DNA from: Parietaria judaica
Taxonomy: Eukaryota; Streptophyta; Magnoliopsida; Rosales; Urticaceae
Assembly (NCBI GenBank): GCA_954871525.1
Contig: OX940871.1
Location: forward strand, 24,588,586 to 24,652,585
Direction: 5' to 3'
Length of the DNA stretch: 64,000 bases
In this document: in pieces, positions 24,762-36,254 of the stretch
Numbering within the stretch: the first letter of the stretch is position 1
Layout: every line of letters starts with the position of its first letter
Made by a program: the position numbers and the translations under genes
Notes under the pieces: generated by a model
Told to the model about the DNA's origin: nothing
Seen by the model: the letters and a program-made list of their open reading frames with translations, nothing else
Database searches by the model: none

Positions 24762-25379
24762 ATGGACCGCTCGGAAAGCTCAAAATCTCTACACAACCAA
24801 CGCGAAAACTCCCTGAAAGATGCCTCGTCAAGATCACCCCATACTGAAGCAGACCCTCAAAACTCGAAGGAGAATAAGCTAGTAGAAGAACGAGCAAGCA
24901 ATAAGGGAACGAGAAGGTTCTTGGGAGTGAGGCAAAGGCCGTCGGGAAGATGGGTCGCGGAGATCAAAGACTCGTCGCAGAAGCTGCGGCTCTGGTTGGG
25001 CACTTTCGACGCACCGCAAGACGCTGCCTTGGCCTACGACAAGGCGGCCACGCTCTTGCGAGGAACAAACACCAAGACCAACTTTCCCGCCACGCACGAC
25101 AAGAGTTTCACCATATTGAGCAAGAATCCGAGGCTCAACGAGCTTCTTCAGCGTCAAAATATGGCGATGAAAAGCAAGGAGAAGTGGAGGAATCGGCAGG
25201 GAAGAGAAGATATTGACGTGGTGGTCGAAGACACCATAGTTTGTGGTTCAAGCAATGGAATCAGTGAACACAATGGAGTGAGTAACAAAACTGATAGCCT
25301 CTTGATTAATCGTTTGGTTAGTAGTTCTAAGGTCTATTCTTCTGTATTCGTTGCTCCTTCTTTCAGTGCTTCTCAGTAG
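24762..25379 (+). CDS. AP2/ERF transcription factor (RAP2.11/ERN1-like)
   Basis: An intronless 205-aa DNA-binding protein of the ethylene-response-factor family, expected to act in the nucleus at GCC-box or related elements. A single AP2 domain spans about residues 50-108: [18 protein letters not shown] (YRG element), then [15 protein letters not shown] and [19 protein letters not shown] (RAYD element). The [16 protein letters not shown] wording is closest, from memory, to RAP2.11 and the legume ERN factors rather than to DREB/CBF proteins. The N-terminus (residues 1-48) is Ser/Lys/Glu-rich. The C-terminus is acidic then Ser-rich (DIDVVVEDT..., [14 protein letters not shown]) with no EAR motif. 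The ATG sits in a good context (TTCCATGGA) and is the first in frame. The overlapping frames at 24879 (-) and 24950 (+) are shadows. Confidence 0.93.
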   Translation: MDRSESSKSLHNQRENSLKDASSRSPHTEADPQNSKENKLVEERASNKGTRRFLGVRQRPSGRWVAEIKDSSQKLRLWLGTFDAPQDAALAYDKAATLLRGTNTKTNFPATHDKSFTILSKNPRLNELLQRQNMAMKSKEKWRNRQGREDIDVVVEDTIVCGSSNGISEHNGVSNKTDSLLINRLVSSSKVYSSVFVAPSFSASQ

Positions 25380-26719
25380 CTTGAGATTAGATTTTCTATC
25401 TTCATATGTTTTTCTCTATACTCTATTCGATTCCAACGAGTATGAGCTACTTTTTAATCTCTGCTTAATTTAGTGTATATATATCTGATTATGTATATAT
25501 CATCCTCTGTATCGGATTCACCACGACATTGGCGTTGAATCGTTTGATATTGCAATATCGTGTTCATATGTCTGCTAAACATCTCCATCTGAGTGTATAA
25601 TTCGTCGGAAGCGAAAGGAACAACACGTTTCTCCACTGCCACCTGTGCAAAAACGTTTGATGGTTAATAGAAATCGACGGATATAAAAATGATGAACTTT
25701 CTTTGAACAAGCAGAAGCTCGAATTTTATTTCATCAACAAACTAAAAAATAAGGAAAGACAATGTAAAGAGTCTTTTGTTTCTCGGAAGAAAAAAAACGA
25801 GAATGAAGGCATATATAAAAATAAATTGGAAACAAATAATGCTAATGACATGAACTAAATAAACGAGTAAATGAAAGAAAATAAAATGAAAACTAAAGCT
25901 TGGTAAATAACGGGATGTTCACGTTTGATTCTTGATCTTTCAATCCATGATTTACGGCATCACATTCCCACGAGCACTTACTCATGTAAATTCCCTTCTT
26001 TAATTTTCTGGGTTTATTTCTTCAAAAAAAAATAATTTGAAACTAAGAATACCTATAGGTATACTGATAAGCAGTGTTTACATTTTGGTAAAAAAAATGT
26101 CGAAACTTTCACTTATCGGAGCCTATTGGTAACTTTTCCGTGCTAATTGTTATCATTTTATACATTTTTTTAATCGATTATCACCAAGAGAAGTGCAAAA
26201 AAAAATTAAAAAAATATATCAGGTACTTTTTAAGAAAATTTTATTTTAGTTTTATTTTTCAATGCTGCAAAAGTACTAAAAGTTCAGATATTGTGGATTT
26301 TGACAAAATTTTCTCTCTCTCTTTTTTTTTTTTTATATAATGTCTTTCAAATATTGTATGTAATTATAAATTTGTGTTTTTGAGTTAATTTATTTGCAGA
26401 TTACATGATTTCTTAATTTTTTTTACTTTGTGCGGCAAAATTACCAAAACTTCGTATTTTGTCATTTTTGAGATAGTTTAGTCTCTTTTTTTTTTTAATC
26501 AACTAATTTTTTCAATATTAATCTCTTGTTTTAAAAAGTAATTTATTTGCATATTTGAGCTTAATCCAAATTTTGGACTTTTGCACAACAAAAGTACTTC
26601 TTAGGGAATGCGAAGAATCTCAGAGATCATCGTTTTTTTTTTTTATGAATTTAGTTTTGAGACTTTTGATCATGATGATTATGTTTGTTTGATTATGTTC
26701 GTGTTTGAGACTTGAAAGT

Positions 26720-27086
26720 TGAGATTTTATTGATATGTGTTGGTTTATAACTTTATTTACATAAGTTTGTGTATGATATTATTTATTGAGTACTCTCGTT
26801 AGTCATTACTCATTATGACATGATTTTATTTTTGGTATTTTAAACACACTATATAAAAATTAAGTATGTATATTCTTAAAAATTGAATATATAAAATATT
26901 TTATACATTTTTCATCGTTAAGTATTGATAAGTGTCGGTTACACATCGATAATCATTGATAAATGTTGATAACCATAATCTACAGTTTTATCTCTTACCC
27001 ATCGATTAATCTGTTATCAAATGATAAATCTCGATAACAACAACAAATCTATCGGCAAAAACAGTAGTTTGAAGTTTGAACCTTGC
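26720..27086. repeat. Diverged third copy of the ATCGATAA-rich repeat
   Basis: Shares TATATTCTTAAAAAT, TTTTTCATCG, many CGATAA motifs and the end TTTGAACCTTG with the repeats at 55334 and 56709. The left boundary is uncertain. Confidence 0.5.
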
Positions 27087-27719
27087 TGCTAAGGATACTA
27101 ACTGGTTTCATTAGAGTATTAAAATAAATAAAAAAACCATCTCCTCTCCAGACTAATGAAAGTTAGTATTATAGAAGTACGTACAACAATAACAGGCTAA
27201 ATAGGCTGTGTTTGGTACATAACTTAAAAACAACTTTTTAGTTTTATAACTTGTACAGTTATAATCCAAAAAATAAATGACTCTTTGGTATGTTAAACAT
27301 GATTGTATTTAATTTACACCGTAATATAATATTTATGTTATTGTATTATTAATGTAATTATATTTTTAAATTTTATTAATGTAATAAATATTTAGTTTTT
27401 TAAGAAAAAACGAATCGTATTCAAAACAATTATTTTGTTGTTTTATTTTAAAAAAATAAAAAACAGAAATGTGTACCAAACAATTATTTAGAAACAACTG
27501 CAAGAGTTTTTTACACTACAACTATAAAATTCTGAATAGAGAACAGAAAAAAAGTTTGAGTTGTCTACCAAAAAGCACCATAACGTATCATCATAAATTT
27601 TCAAAAGTAAAATTATTGTTTTTAGAACAAAAATGATCTCAAATTTTAGACAAAAATCATCTAGAATACGCAATAAAGATTATCCAAAATTCAAAGCAAA
27701 GATAATTTCGAAAGAAAAT

Positions 27720-28275
27720 TAGTTTCAAAAAATTTATAAATTTTCAAATTTATTCTACTAATTACTGAGAAATCTATATCATAAATTAGATAATGGGACG
27801 GGTTTAAAATTGCTATGATGACTTTCTGCATTACATAACTGTACAAAATTTATAAATTTTCAAAATTATTTTACTAATTACTGAGAAATCTATGTTATAA
27901 ATTAGTTAATGGGACGGGTTTAAAATTGCTATGATGACTTTCTGCATTTGTACAAAATTTATAAATTTTCAAAATTATTTTACTAATTACTGAAAAATCT
28001 ACGTCATAAATTAGTTAATGGGACGGGTTAGACGGGTTTAAAATTGCTATGATGACTTTCTGCATTTGTACAAAATTTATAAATTTTCAAAATTATTTTA
28101 CTAATTACTGAAAAATCTACGTCATAAATTAGATAATGGGACGGGTTTAAAATTGCTATGATGACTTTCTGCATTAAATTTATAAATTTTCAAAATTATT
28201 TTATTAGAAAAATCTATGTCATCAATTAAATAATAGGACGAGTTTAAAATTGCTAGGATGACTTTCTGCATTACA
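27720..28275. repeat. Minisatellite of five units, about 95-118 bp each
   Basis: The string GGGACGGGTTTAAAATTGCT followed by ATGATGACTTTCTGCA recurs at about 27795, 27911, 28020 (with a small internal duplication), 28138 and, more diverged, 28233. The units also share AAAATTTATAAATTTTCAAA and TTACTAATTACTGA. Confidence 0.95.
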
Positions 28276-28544
28276 TAACTTTACTGTGTCACCTTATCAT
28301 CAATCATTGGCTTGCTTTTTTGCATCTCTTTCTTTCTCACATTATGATCGTCAACCAAGCAACACGTGTTTTCTTGTTTTTTTTTTTTTTTTTGAGATTT
28401 TTCTAATTACTATGAGGCGGCAATTCATAGCTCTTTGCTTTTTGCCTACATTTCGAAAATAAAGTTAAATTACCAATTGTCTTGTCGGTGGATGAAATCC
28501 AACGTTATAATTTTCTTATTTTAGATTAAACGAAATTTTATTCA

Positions 28545-29017
28545 GGGTTCATGATGATAAAATACTCAAAATTAATCAAAAAAAAATTCATGTATTTAAT
28601 ATTTAAAAGTAGAGGCAAAAATATTTAAAATCGTATACGAGGAGTTGACCACTCTATTCCGTAACACCATTAATTTACCCGTTAATTCTCATTACGTGGA
28701 CAAACATGATTTTCTGACAAAACAGTTTTTTCCACGTGGACGAGCCCAGATCAGCTTCGTTTACGAAAAAACAATGAATTAAACTCCTAATTAATACTAT
28801 TTAATACAACTAATTGATCCCCTAATGATTACATTTAACAAAACAGATTTGTCCACGTGGTCATAGTTAACGCCTAACGGATAAGTTAACGGCATTACGA
28901 GAATGGAGTGGTCAACTCCCCAAATATAACTTTAAGTATTTTCGCTATAACTTTTAAACTTTAAATACGCGAGAGATTTTTTAACCAAATTTTAGATATT
29001 TTCGCTGTCATTAACCC
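28545..29017. mobile_element. Foldback (MULE-like) transposon, 473 bp
   Basis: Long imperfect inverted arms start GGGTTCATGATGATAAAATA on the left and GGGTTAATGACAGCGAAAAT on the right complement, and both run through GGAGTTGACCACTC and a CCACGTGGAC core. The flanks are ATTTTATTCA and ATTTTATTTA, a one-mismatch direct repeat consistent with a 9-10-bp target duplication. No coding content. Confidence 0.75.
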
Positions 29018-29169
29018 ATTTTATTTATCATCTCACTAGTGATTACGTATTGGGATTAGATTTATAATGTCAAACTTTAATGCTCTTCACTAAAATCAAA
29101 GCACACAATGAATAAAATAACAATTTGCTAATTGCTAGTAATAAAATAACAAGTACATAAATACCTAAA

Positions 29170-30115
29170 TAATTTATCAGATAACAATTTATTTCAGCAT
29201 CATATAGATGAAATATTGTTAAGGTAACGGTAAATATTAAGTTTGATACTAACAGAAAGAAAAAAGAAAAAAGTATATTACAAAATAAATCCTTAATCCG
29301 CATATTATTATTAAGTTTTCCAAGAGTGAAATAGAAAAGGAATTGACCACCAAAATATCCTTAGAATCATCTCTGCAATTCTTTGACTTTCATTAATGAA
29401 ATTCCCATATTCTATGTGAAAAAAAGGACTTAAAATTCTTGAATTTCCAAGCATTGAAGAGACTCTTACTCGCAAGAAAACAAGTAACAACTTTTACGCA
29501 CCATCTTCTTGATAGAAAATGACACAAAATTTAATCTATACATATATTCATGAACAATAAATAATATCCATCCTAGGATACAATTTTTGAGCTTCTTCCA
29601 CCGCGAAACTCGCAACCTCGGCGCCCGCAGAACTGCCAGTCCCGGCCGTGCACGAGCCCCTCCGCGCAGCAAGGCCGGGATAAACCAGCCCAGATGTCAC
29701 CCAACAAAAATTCAACCAATGATTAGGAACCACAATCAATCAAAATCGCGATAACGAGACCATAAATACTAAATGCCACAATTGGAAATTAAAAAAAATG
29801 GGATAGGAGTGAGCGCTTGATGCAGAGGTTTATCGATCGATTCGCCTCACGAAGAGATCGATGAACCGCTGCGTCCAGTGCCTTCACTCAAATTCGACGA
29901 ACAAGGAGAAGAGAATCGACTTTGTATCACACAGATCTTGCGAAACAAGACAAGAAAAAAGGAAAAAGAGCAAGTGTTCCTCAATGTTCATCGACTCTAT
30001 ATGCAGATTTCTGTGAGAGAGAGAAGCGATTCTATTAGAGTGATGATGATGACGATGAATCACGCATAAAGGTTAAATCCGAATATTACTTTTATGACCT
30101 CGTCCTTCACAATCA
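29170..30115 (-). repeat. Duplicated MIR162-bearing segment, copy 1
   Basis: About 0.95 kb that is clearly homologous to 31385-32290. Shared blocks, in order, include CAGATAACAATTTATTTCAG, TTTGATACTAACAGAAA, CAGCTTCTTCC-like and CGGCGCCCGCAGAAC-like text, ATTCAACCAA.GATTAGGAAC, and the MIR162 hairpin. The text outside the hairpin probably corresponds to the primary transcript, since it is conserved along with it. Confidence 0.85.
29814..29880 (-). ncRNA. MIR162: MIR162 precursor, copy 1 (variant mature miRNA)
   Basis: A stem-loop read on the minus strand. The 3' arm at 29816-29836 carries the miR162 sequence (TCGATAAACCTCTGCATC.., known to target DCL1) with an A instead of C at mature position 19. 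The 5' arm at 29856-29877 carries the matching miR162* (GCAGCGGTTCATCGATC core). The loop is only 19 nt, against 42 nt in copy 2. The base-pairing is otherwise the classic miR162 duplex with its C.A-type mismatches. Whether this copy is expressed cannot be read from the sequence. Confidence 0.85.
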
Positions 30116-31384
30116 CACCCCTTCTTTTTATCTATTTATGGATTGGGCCAATGAGAAAGTGCCTCGTGGCGACTGAGAGTTTGCGACTGCTACGTGGCAT
30201 CATATAATTCGCTCCTTTTTTTTTTTATTAATTAGAGTATTTAATTTTGGAGCGCCCCAGATTTGGATTTGAGGTGCAATAACCTCGTTTTCGGTATTGT
30301 GTAAAAAATATAAAAAAATTAAATTGATTTTTTTAATTAGATGATATTGATCAAAATTATAATGCAAAATGTGTAAATGTACTGTGACACATATTCCGGT
30401 TGTATGGGATTTGAATTGTGACATCTTAGAGAAGTATTTAAATACGTTACCACTAAGCCAAATAAATTTGATTAGACTTTTTATAACCGATCACTCTATT
30501 TTTCACTGTATTTCTCAATAAACGTTAATTCATCTCCAACTGAACTCTATTTTTCACTCTTTGATCATTCTTGTTACATTGTATTTACACTCGTACTCTA
30601 TTCCTAATTATTCATAACAAATTTTCATAGTAATATTTTCAATTTTATAATTATGAAAAAAATTATTGCTTTTAGAACAACAACTGTCTCGAATTCACAG
30701 TAAAGATTATCCAAAATTCTAAACAAAATGATTTCAAATTTTTTATCGTATAAGAATTTGATAAATTATCTTAAAAACTAATGTGAAATATCTCTCCTCA
30801 AAAATTTACAAATGATTTAAAATATGAAAATTGTACGAAATGTTGATTTTCTGTCAAACCTTTTAAAAAACTATCGATTGTGAGAGTAAAAAATACACAC
30901 AATGAGTAATTTTTAAAAAGATTCGACACAAAATGAGTATTTCATTCATTAACACAAGTTATTATCAAAATTATAAAAAATTTGATATATTCTTCGTGTT
31001 GGCGTATAATAACAATTTTGGTCATTTTTTATATTAAATTAAACGGAATTTATTTACCATCTTACATGTGATGTAAAACTTGAAGTGCTCTCTATTAGGG
31101 CATTTCTAGTAAAAAGCACTTCAAGTTTAGTTAGCCAAACCATATGATGAATAAACTCAAGGTTTTAAATACCGCATGCCGATGTCGTTTCGCACTTTTC
31201 ATTTTTCGGATATATCGCTTGTCGATTGGTATCTCATAGGTAAATCAATAGATATGCCGATGGATATATTGTTTCGCATATCCTCGGAAAAAAAAAATCG
31301 ATGGGCATGCCGATGGATATTCGAGAAATTCAATACCTTGGAATAAAGTAAACAATTGGTTAATAACATATAAAACTTAAATAT
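30116..31384. other. Spacer between the two MIR162 copies
   Basis: AT-rich, no gene. It contains MITE copy B (30837-30943), a short near-perfect inverted repeat AACTTGAAGTGCT/AGCACTTCAAGTT (31078-31128), and a repeat with CAAGGTTTTAAATACCGC...AATTCAATACCTTGG ends at about 31151-31345. Confidence 0.5.
30837..30943. mobile_element. Small foldback MITE, copy B
   Basis: Same structure and orientation as copy A but more diverged. The core TTGTGAGAGTAAAAAATACAC is intact between inverted GAAATG.../...CATTTC-like ends. Confidence 0.65.
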
Positions 31385-32290
31385 TATTTTCAGATAACAA
31401 TTTATTTCAGCTTAATACAGACTTGAGAGTAACATTTTTTAGGATAGTTACAAAGATTAACTTTGATACTAACAGAAACATTGAAGATAAGTAGATTAGA
31501 AAATAAATCAATTTATTAACATTTAATCCATTCCACACACGTTTTCAAATATTGAAACAGAAAATGAATCGAATACAAAAATGTCAAATTTCTCTGTGTA
31601 AAAATCCCAAAATATATAGTAGATTCTCCTTATCTCTGAAAAAAAAGGACTTGAATTTCCAACTTTCACAACTAGATTCTCGTTATCATGAATTAACTAA
31701 CAGAATTTTCAGCTTCTTCCGCCGCGAAGCTCGCAACCACGGCGCCCGCAGAACCGCCAGTCCCGGCCGCGAGTGAGCCCGAGAAACCAGCCCAGGTGTC
31801 ACCCATCAAAAATTCAACCAACGATTAGGAACACATCGATTTCACAATCAACTGAAAAACACTATCAACACCAGATCCAGTCCCATTCAATATCCCAAAT
31901 GCTAAAAACAAGCAACTTATATACAAGAAATTTAGGGCAAATGGAGATGAACAGGGGAGAGAGAGTGAGCGAGCGAGCGAGCGCTGGATGCAGAGGTTTA
32001 TCGATCGATTCGTGTATTGCGAGTGGAGCAACAATGGCCAGGAAGAGATCGATGAACCGCTGCATCCAGCGACTTCACTCTCACGAAGCAGAGAAGAAAA
32101 TCGAACAAGACAAGGGAGAAAAGGAAAAAGTCTGAAGATTCACCGATTGCAGATATGAGGAATCGCCATCGCCATTGCCATTTTCGCCGTCTCAAATCTC
32201 AATGGACACTCATGAATCATGATGATCACGCACAAGGGTTAAATGCGAAATTACTTTTATGACCCCGTCTCTTCACTCTCTCTTTTAATA
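31385..32290 (-). repeat. Duplicated MIR162-bearing segment, copy 2
   Basis: Homologue of 29170-30115. On the minus strand it includes, upstream of the hairpin, a leader rich in ATGGCGATGGCG-like triplets and, downstream, a 37-codon frame starting MGDTWAGFSG. That frame is destroyed by an insertion in copy 1, so I treat it as part of a noncoding primary transcript and not as a protein gene. Confidence 0.85.
31978..32073 (-). ncRNA. MIR162: MIR162 precursor, copy 2 (canonical mature miRNA)
   Basis: A minus-strand stem-loop whose 3' arm at 31984-32004 matches the canonical 21-nt miR162 as I know it (begins TCGATAAACC, ends GCATCCAG). The 5' arm at 32047-32068 carries miR162* (TGGATGCAGCGGTTCATCG..). 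The arms extend pairing through CGCTGGATGCAG on both sides. miR162 directs cleavage of DCL1 mRNA, closing a feedback loop in miRNA biogenesis. The hairpin explains the short antisense frames at 31825-32065, which are not genes. The GAGCGAGC repeats lie just beyond the 3' arm. Confidence 0.95.
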
Positions 32291-32486
32291 TGTGTAATTC
32301 GCTCCTTATTTTGTTTTATTTAATAAAAGTATCACCAAATTTGGATTCGAGGAGGTGCAATGACCGCGTTTTAACCTTTTTTTTGGTTGTTTCAAAGCCC
32401 TGTTACTTCTTCAAGACTCAATTAGATCGAATAAATTATTTAGTAATTAAATTGATTGATTTTTTATTTATTATGAGTAAATGAAC

Positions 32487-32599
32487 GAAATACTCATTTT
32501 GTGTCAAATATTTTAAAAAAATGCTCATTGTGTATATTTTTTACTCTCACAAATAGACATTTCTTAAAATGTTTGATTTGACACAAAATTGAACATTTC
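32487..32599. mobile_element. Small foldback MITE, copy C
   Basis: Inverted ends GAAATACTCATTTTGTGTCA and TGACACAAAATTGAACATTTC around the core GTATATTTTTTACTCTCACA, opposite in orientation to copies A and B. Confidence 0.7.
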
Positions 32600-34774
32600 T
32601 TATAATTTTCTTTTATTTATATTTAATTTAAACATTATTTCTATTTTCAACAATATTTTTATTTATAATTGTTAGGATTTTAGTGGTTGTAGGATTTGAT
32701 TGCCACTCGGGTTGGTAAGGTGTGTTACATATAGTCAGTAAAAGATACAATAGTTTATAAAAAAAGGAATTATTTTTCGTAAACAATAAATGTCTTTTGT
32801 CTATTAGTTTAGACCGGAAAAAATAAAAAGTAGTATTGACGAAGATTATAGTTTCATATGACTTTTTTTTACTACAAATATAGAAACTAACTAGCAAGGT
32901 CCAAAAAAACGCACGAAAGAATTCCGATCCCTAAAAAAGCTTCGTTACAGTCATCAACCGGTAGATTCGGTACTAGGTCCAAAAATATATCTTCAGATTT
33001 CTATTTAAAATTTGAATAAAGGGGTTTAGGTTTTTAAGCTTATAAGACCTCGTTGTACGAGTTTATACTTTATATTTACTTCTTTGAACTTTCAAATAGA
33101 ACCATGCACCCGTTTTCCGTTAAAATATTTTTACAAGTTCTTAATGCTCAAAAATGGATAAACGGTGAACCCGGTCCACAATTTGAGCCCTTGGCCGTAC
33201 TCGGTTATCGCGTGGGCAGTCAAAGATGGAAACAACGTTGACTAATAAATGACTTAGCAAGAGGCATAGTTTTCTTCCATGGTAGTGAGCCTCCAAGTTG
33301 TTCCTAGCGCTCCTTGATGATTTTTGTTTATATATTATTTCTATGTGTTTACTCTCAGACCACCTTAAGAACTAACAATCGAGACTTCGAATTTACGTTA
33401 CGACATGAACACTGACATCACAGTCTGAATACAATTGAATAAACCTCAATGCAAATCAATGCTTCTTATTAAACCAGAATTCAGAAAACGAATACACCGC
33501 ATGCGGGGGGAGTAAGCTTTTAGGTATATACACATTGCATTTACAATATTAATGCATCATATTTGTTTATATAAACATTTTGAAAATACTGGAAAGGTTT
33601 TTCAACGATTTTCCATGAAGAATGTATAAAACGAAATGAAAAACATGAGGAAACTTTTCGAAAACCACCGAAACATCGAAAGTCCATCGAATATCAATCG
33701 CTTATCCAGAAATCTCAATCGTTGCTTATAGTTATAACCATAATCAAATACCCATACGCATGAATTTCTCAATCTCTCGCTTTGGCATATTTGTTGAGCA
33801 GCACGATAAAAACAAAACCATTATAAAAATAATTTTTTTGGGAAAATAACTAGTAGTTTTCCCGAATGTGCCTCAGTTTCATGTTGCTTATGGCCTTATA
33901 AATATTGTTCTGAGATTGTCATTCTCTACAATCTTCATCCTAATGCAATTAGAAACCAACGTGATCAATCCATAGAAGTTGTCTTCTTTGAGCCATGACA
34001 ACCCTCCCTCTTAAGAAAAGCCTATCTTCTATATTCAAATGTATACTGCTTTTGAAACTTTCCGATTAACATGGTTGGTCTGTCCAACACAAAAAAGCTC
34101 GAAGTTTCACAAGTCCTACTATGCCATGTGTACTCGATTTACTTTTAGACTATAAGGAATCTCTTATATATCTTTGTCTCATACGTGTAAAACATATACT
34201 TTTACTTTTTCACTTTATGTCATGCAATTCATAATTGTGACAAATGTATTCAACGTATATTCATTAACAATTAGAACGGTATACAATGACACAAGTGACA
34301 AATATATATATTCAAGTTTTACTTTATTAAATATTTGAAGTTTTTTTTTTTTGAAATAAGACATTGGGTATAATCAAACCGCATTAAGTCGATTTTCATC
34401 GTTAAAGTAAAATCGCAATAAAATGAAATATGAATACAATTTACATCTAAAAAAATTGAGTTTATGCCGTTCTAATTGATTAGAACTTGAAAAACCTTAA
34501 ATATATATACTAACATTTTCGAAAAAGAAGAGCAAATAAACAAAAGAAAAACGAGTCAATGAGTTGCTACGTATACTTTAGACTTTTCCGTGTTGTATTC
34601 CACCCATGCATATGCTAAAAGCTTACCCTAAATTAAAAGCATGCACCATTGATCATCTCCATAACATTTAAAAGCAATATATATGACATCTAAATCGATA
34701 ACTTGGAGTGACAAGTTGGATGAATCTACTTGAGCTTTCTTCCATTTATCCAAGCGCACAGACGGAGAATATCC
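32600..34774. other. Intergenic, nothing recognised
   Basis: AT-rich sequence upstream of the small membrane-protein gene. The short frames here have no family resemblance or codon signature. Putative promoter elements cannot be told from the background. Confidence 0.5.
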
Positions 34775-35140
34775 ATGGCAACGACCATATGGCCCAATCA
34801 AGAGCCAGTCAGGCAAAGTGCTCTGCCTTATAACCCTAACGACCAGCAAGCTTTTCGAGGAACGTCTGCGTCGGCCTCAAGCTCTTCGGCTTCGGCTTCT
34901 TCGGGGTCTATAGGCCCTTTCTTGGTGGTGATATCGGTGTTGACGGTCCTGGCGATCCTCTCGTGCTATGTCGGCCGAAGGTACAGCCGTCGAAGCGCGG
35001 TGGCTCCGCTGGAGAGAATCGACGGCGGAAGCCGCGACCCTCTCTTGATCGGCTGGCTGTGGAGGAAGTTGTGGCGGCGCGAAGATCACGGCGCTCAGAA
35101 TAATAAGACTACGGCCTGTGATGATCCGGAAAATAAATAG
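34775..35140 (+). CDS. Small single-pass membrane protein, unknown function
   Basis: A 121-aa protein without introns. The start at 34775 (ATATCCATGGCA, good plant context) is the first true ATG of the frame. Residues about 1-30 are polar (MATTIWPNQEPVRQSALPYN), 31-50 form a Ser/Ala-rich linker (TSASASSSSASASS), and about 52-72 form one hydrophobic helix (IGPFLVVISVLTVLAILSCYV). A basic, charged tail of about 50 residues follows (GRRYSRRS.., WRKLWRREDHG). The positive-inside rule suggests an N-out/C-in type. I recognise no family; small plant proteins of this layout are common and uncharacterised. Codon use and GC are higher than the surroundings, supporting a real gene. Confidence 0.7.
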   Translation: MATTIWPNQEPVRQSALPYNPNDQQAFRGTSASASSSSASASSGSIGPFLVVISVLTVLAILSCYVGRRYSRRSAVAPLERIDGGSRDPLLIGWLWRKLWRREDHGAQNNKTTACDDPENK

Positions 35141-36230
35141 CAACTTAACTAGTGAGTTTCACATGCTTCTTATATATCTGATTAATGAAAACTCTGTCAT
35201 TAGATTTAGACTGATCAATTAATTATTATTGCTTTGAATTTTATGCGTACTAAATAGTTGCTGCAAAGCAAAGGCATGTAACTACTATTGATTAAATGTT
35301 TTTTTCATATTTTTTTTTTAAAAAATTTATATATTCTATATATATGATAAAACAATAAAAATATAAGTTTAGATAAATTATGATTATTTTTAAAAAATAT
35401 GGGGGACTAGTCCGCCACTAAGATTAACAATATTGTTGGTATTTTGAAAGGGGGTTTAATGTAGATATTCTTCAATCATAATAATATTTTAGAGTTTACA
35501 TTAGATGGAGATTCATATGCGAAGAACACAAGGGTGGTTCGTCTAATATTTTTAAAGTTGAGAAAATGATCATCACAATAACTAACAATTAACAAAACAT
35601 TCGCGTGGACCTAACTTTTCATTACCCTAATTTAGCTGTATTAATTATTCTAATTAAATTATGACTCCACTATATGTTGTCACACTCCAAATTTCTTTAG
35701 GGCACACGTATGTATCTAACGGCAAACTCGAAATTACTTTAGGTTTTTTTTTTAGGTGCTTCCGATTATTTTATAATACATCATTTTTTAGATGGAAATC
35801 GAGTTGCGGTTGCTCTAGCGTGTGGAGGAGAAATATAATTCGTTTACTCATTCTGAGCACCTTCCTATTCCTATAAAAAGTTTATTCCGATCGGATATAA
35901 TGGGTACGGCTTGTATTAGACATGTTTAGGTTTAGCATAAGATTTGATGTTAAGAATCTTTTTGTTATTTGGTTGCTAAAATGTTTGAGATTATTTAAGT
36001 TATAATTTTTATAAATCACTTGTTTGTATTGTTATGTTACCATGGTTTTTCTCCGCCATAACTGATGATTTTATTAATAAATTTGAGATGGGGTCGTGAG
36101 ACAATTAAGCCTCTGTATTGCATTAAAAAAAAAAGTATGTACTCCTCTCTACAAAAATCCCGCATTAATAGTTTATGCAAATTTGCGGTTGAGGAAAGAC
36201 TCACGCTCCAAAGGTCTTCCGGTCGGGCTA
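35141..36230. other. Intergenic, AT-rich
   Basis: No feature found. This is where the missing first EF-hand of the downstream calmodulin-like gene would be expected, and no EF-hand-like frame occurs here on either strand. Confidence 0.5.
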
Positions 36231-36254
36231 TCACATAACCAGAGGGTTCTATAG

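Larger units (their letters stand above)
25380..29170. other. Gene-free repeat-rich stretch
   Basis: No coding gene or RNA gene supported. It contains a diverged copy of the 55-57 kb repeat (about 26720-27086), a minisatellite (27720-28275) and a foldback element (28545-29017). The remainder is AT-rich with poly-T tracts. Confidence 0.5.

Noticed and set aside
29548..29739. Minus-strand frame with AGAEVASFAVEEAQKLYP resembling potato inhibitor I proteins
   Set aside because: The likeness is weak, the tryptophan/proline core and reactive loop are missing, and the paralogous copy at 31.7 kb has a different frame; better read as MIR162 transcript flank.
31825..32195. Short minus-strand frames at the MIR162 locus, including one starting MQRFIDLFLAIVAP
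   Set aside because: They are translations of the miR162 stem-loop and its flanks; the hairpin explains the conservation and copy 1 does not keep the frames.
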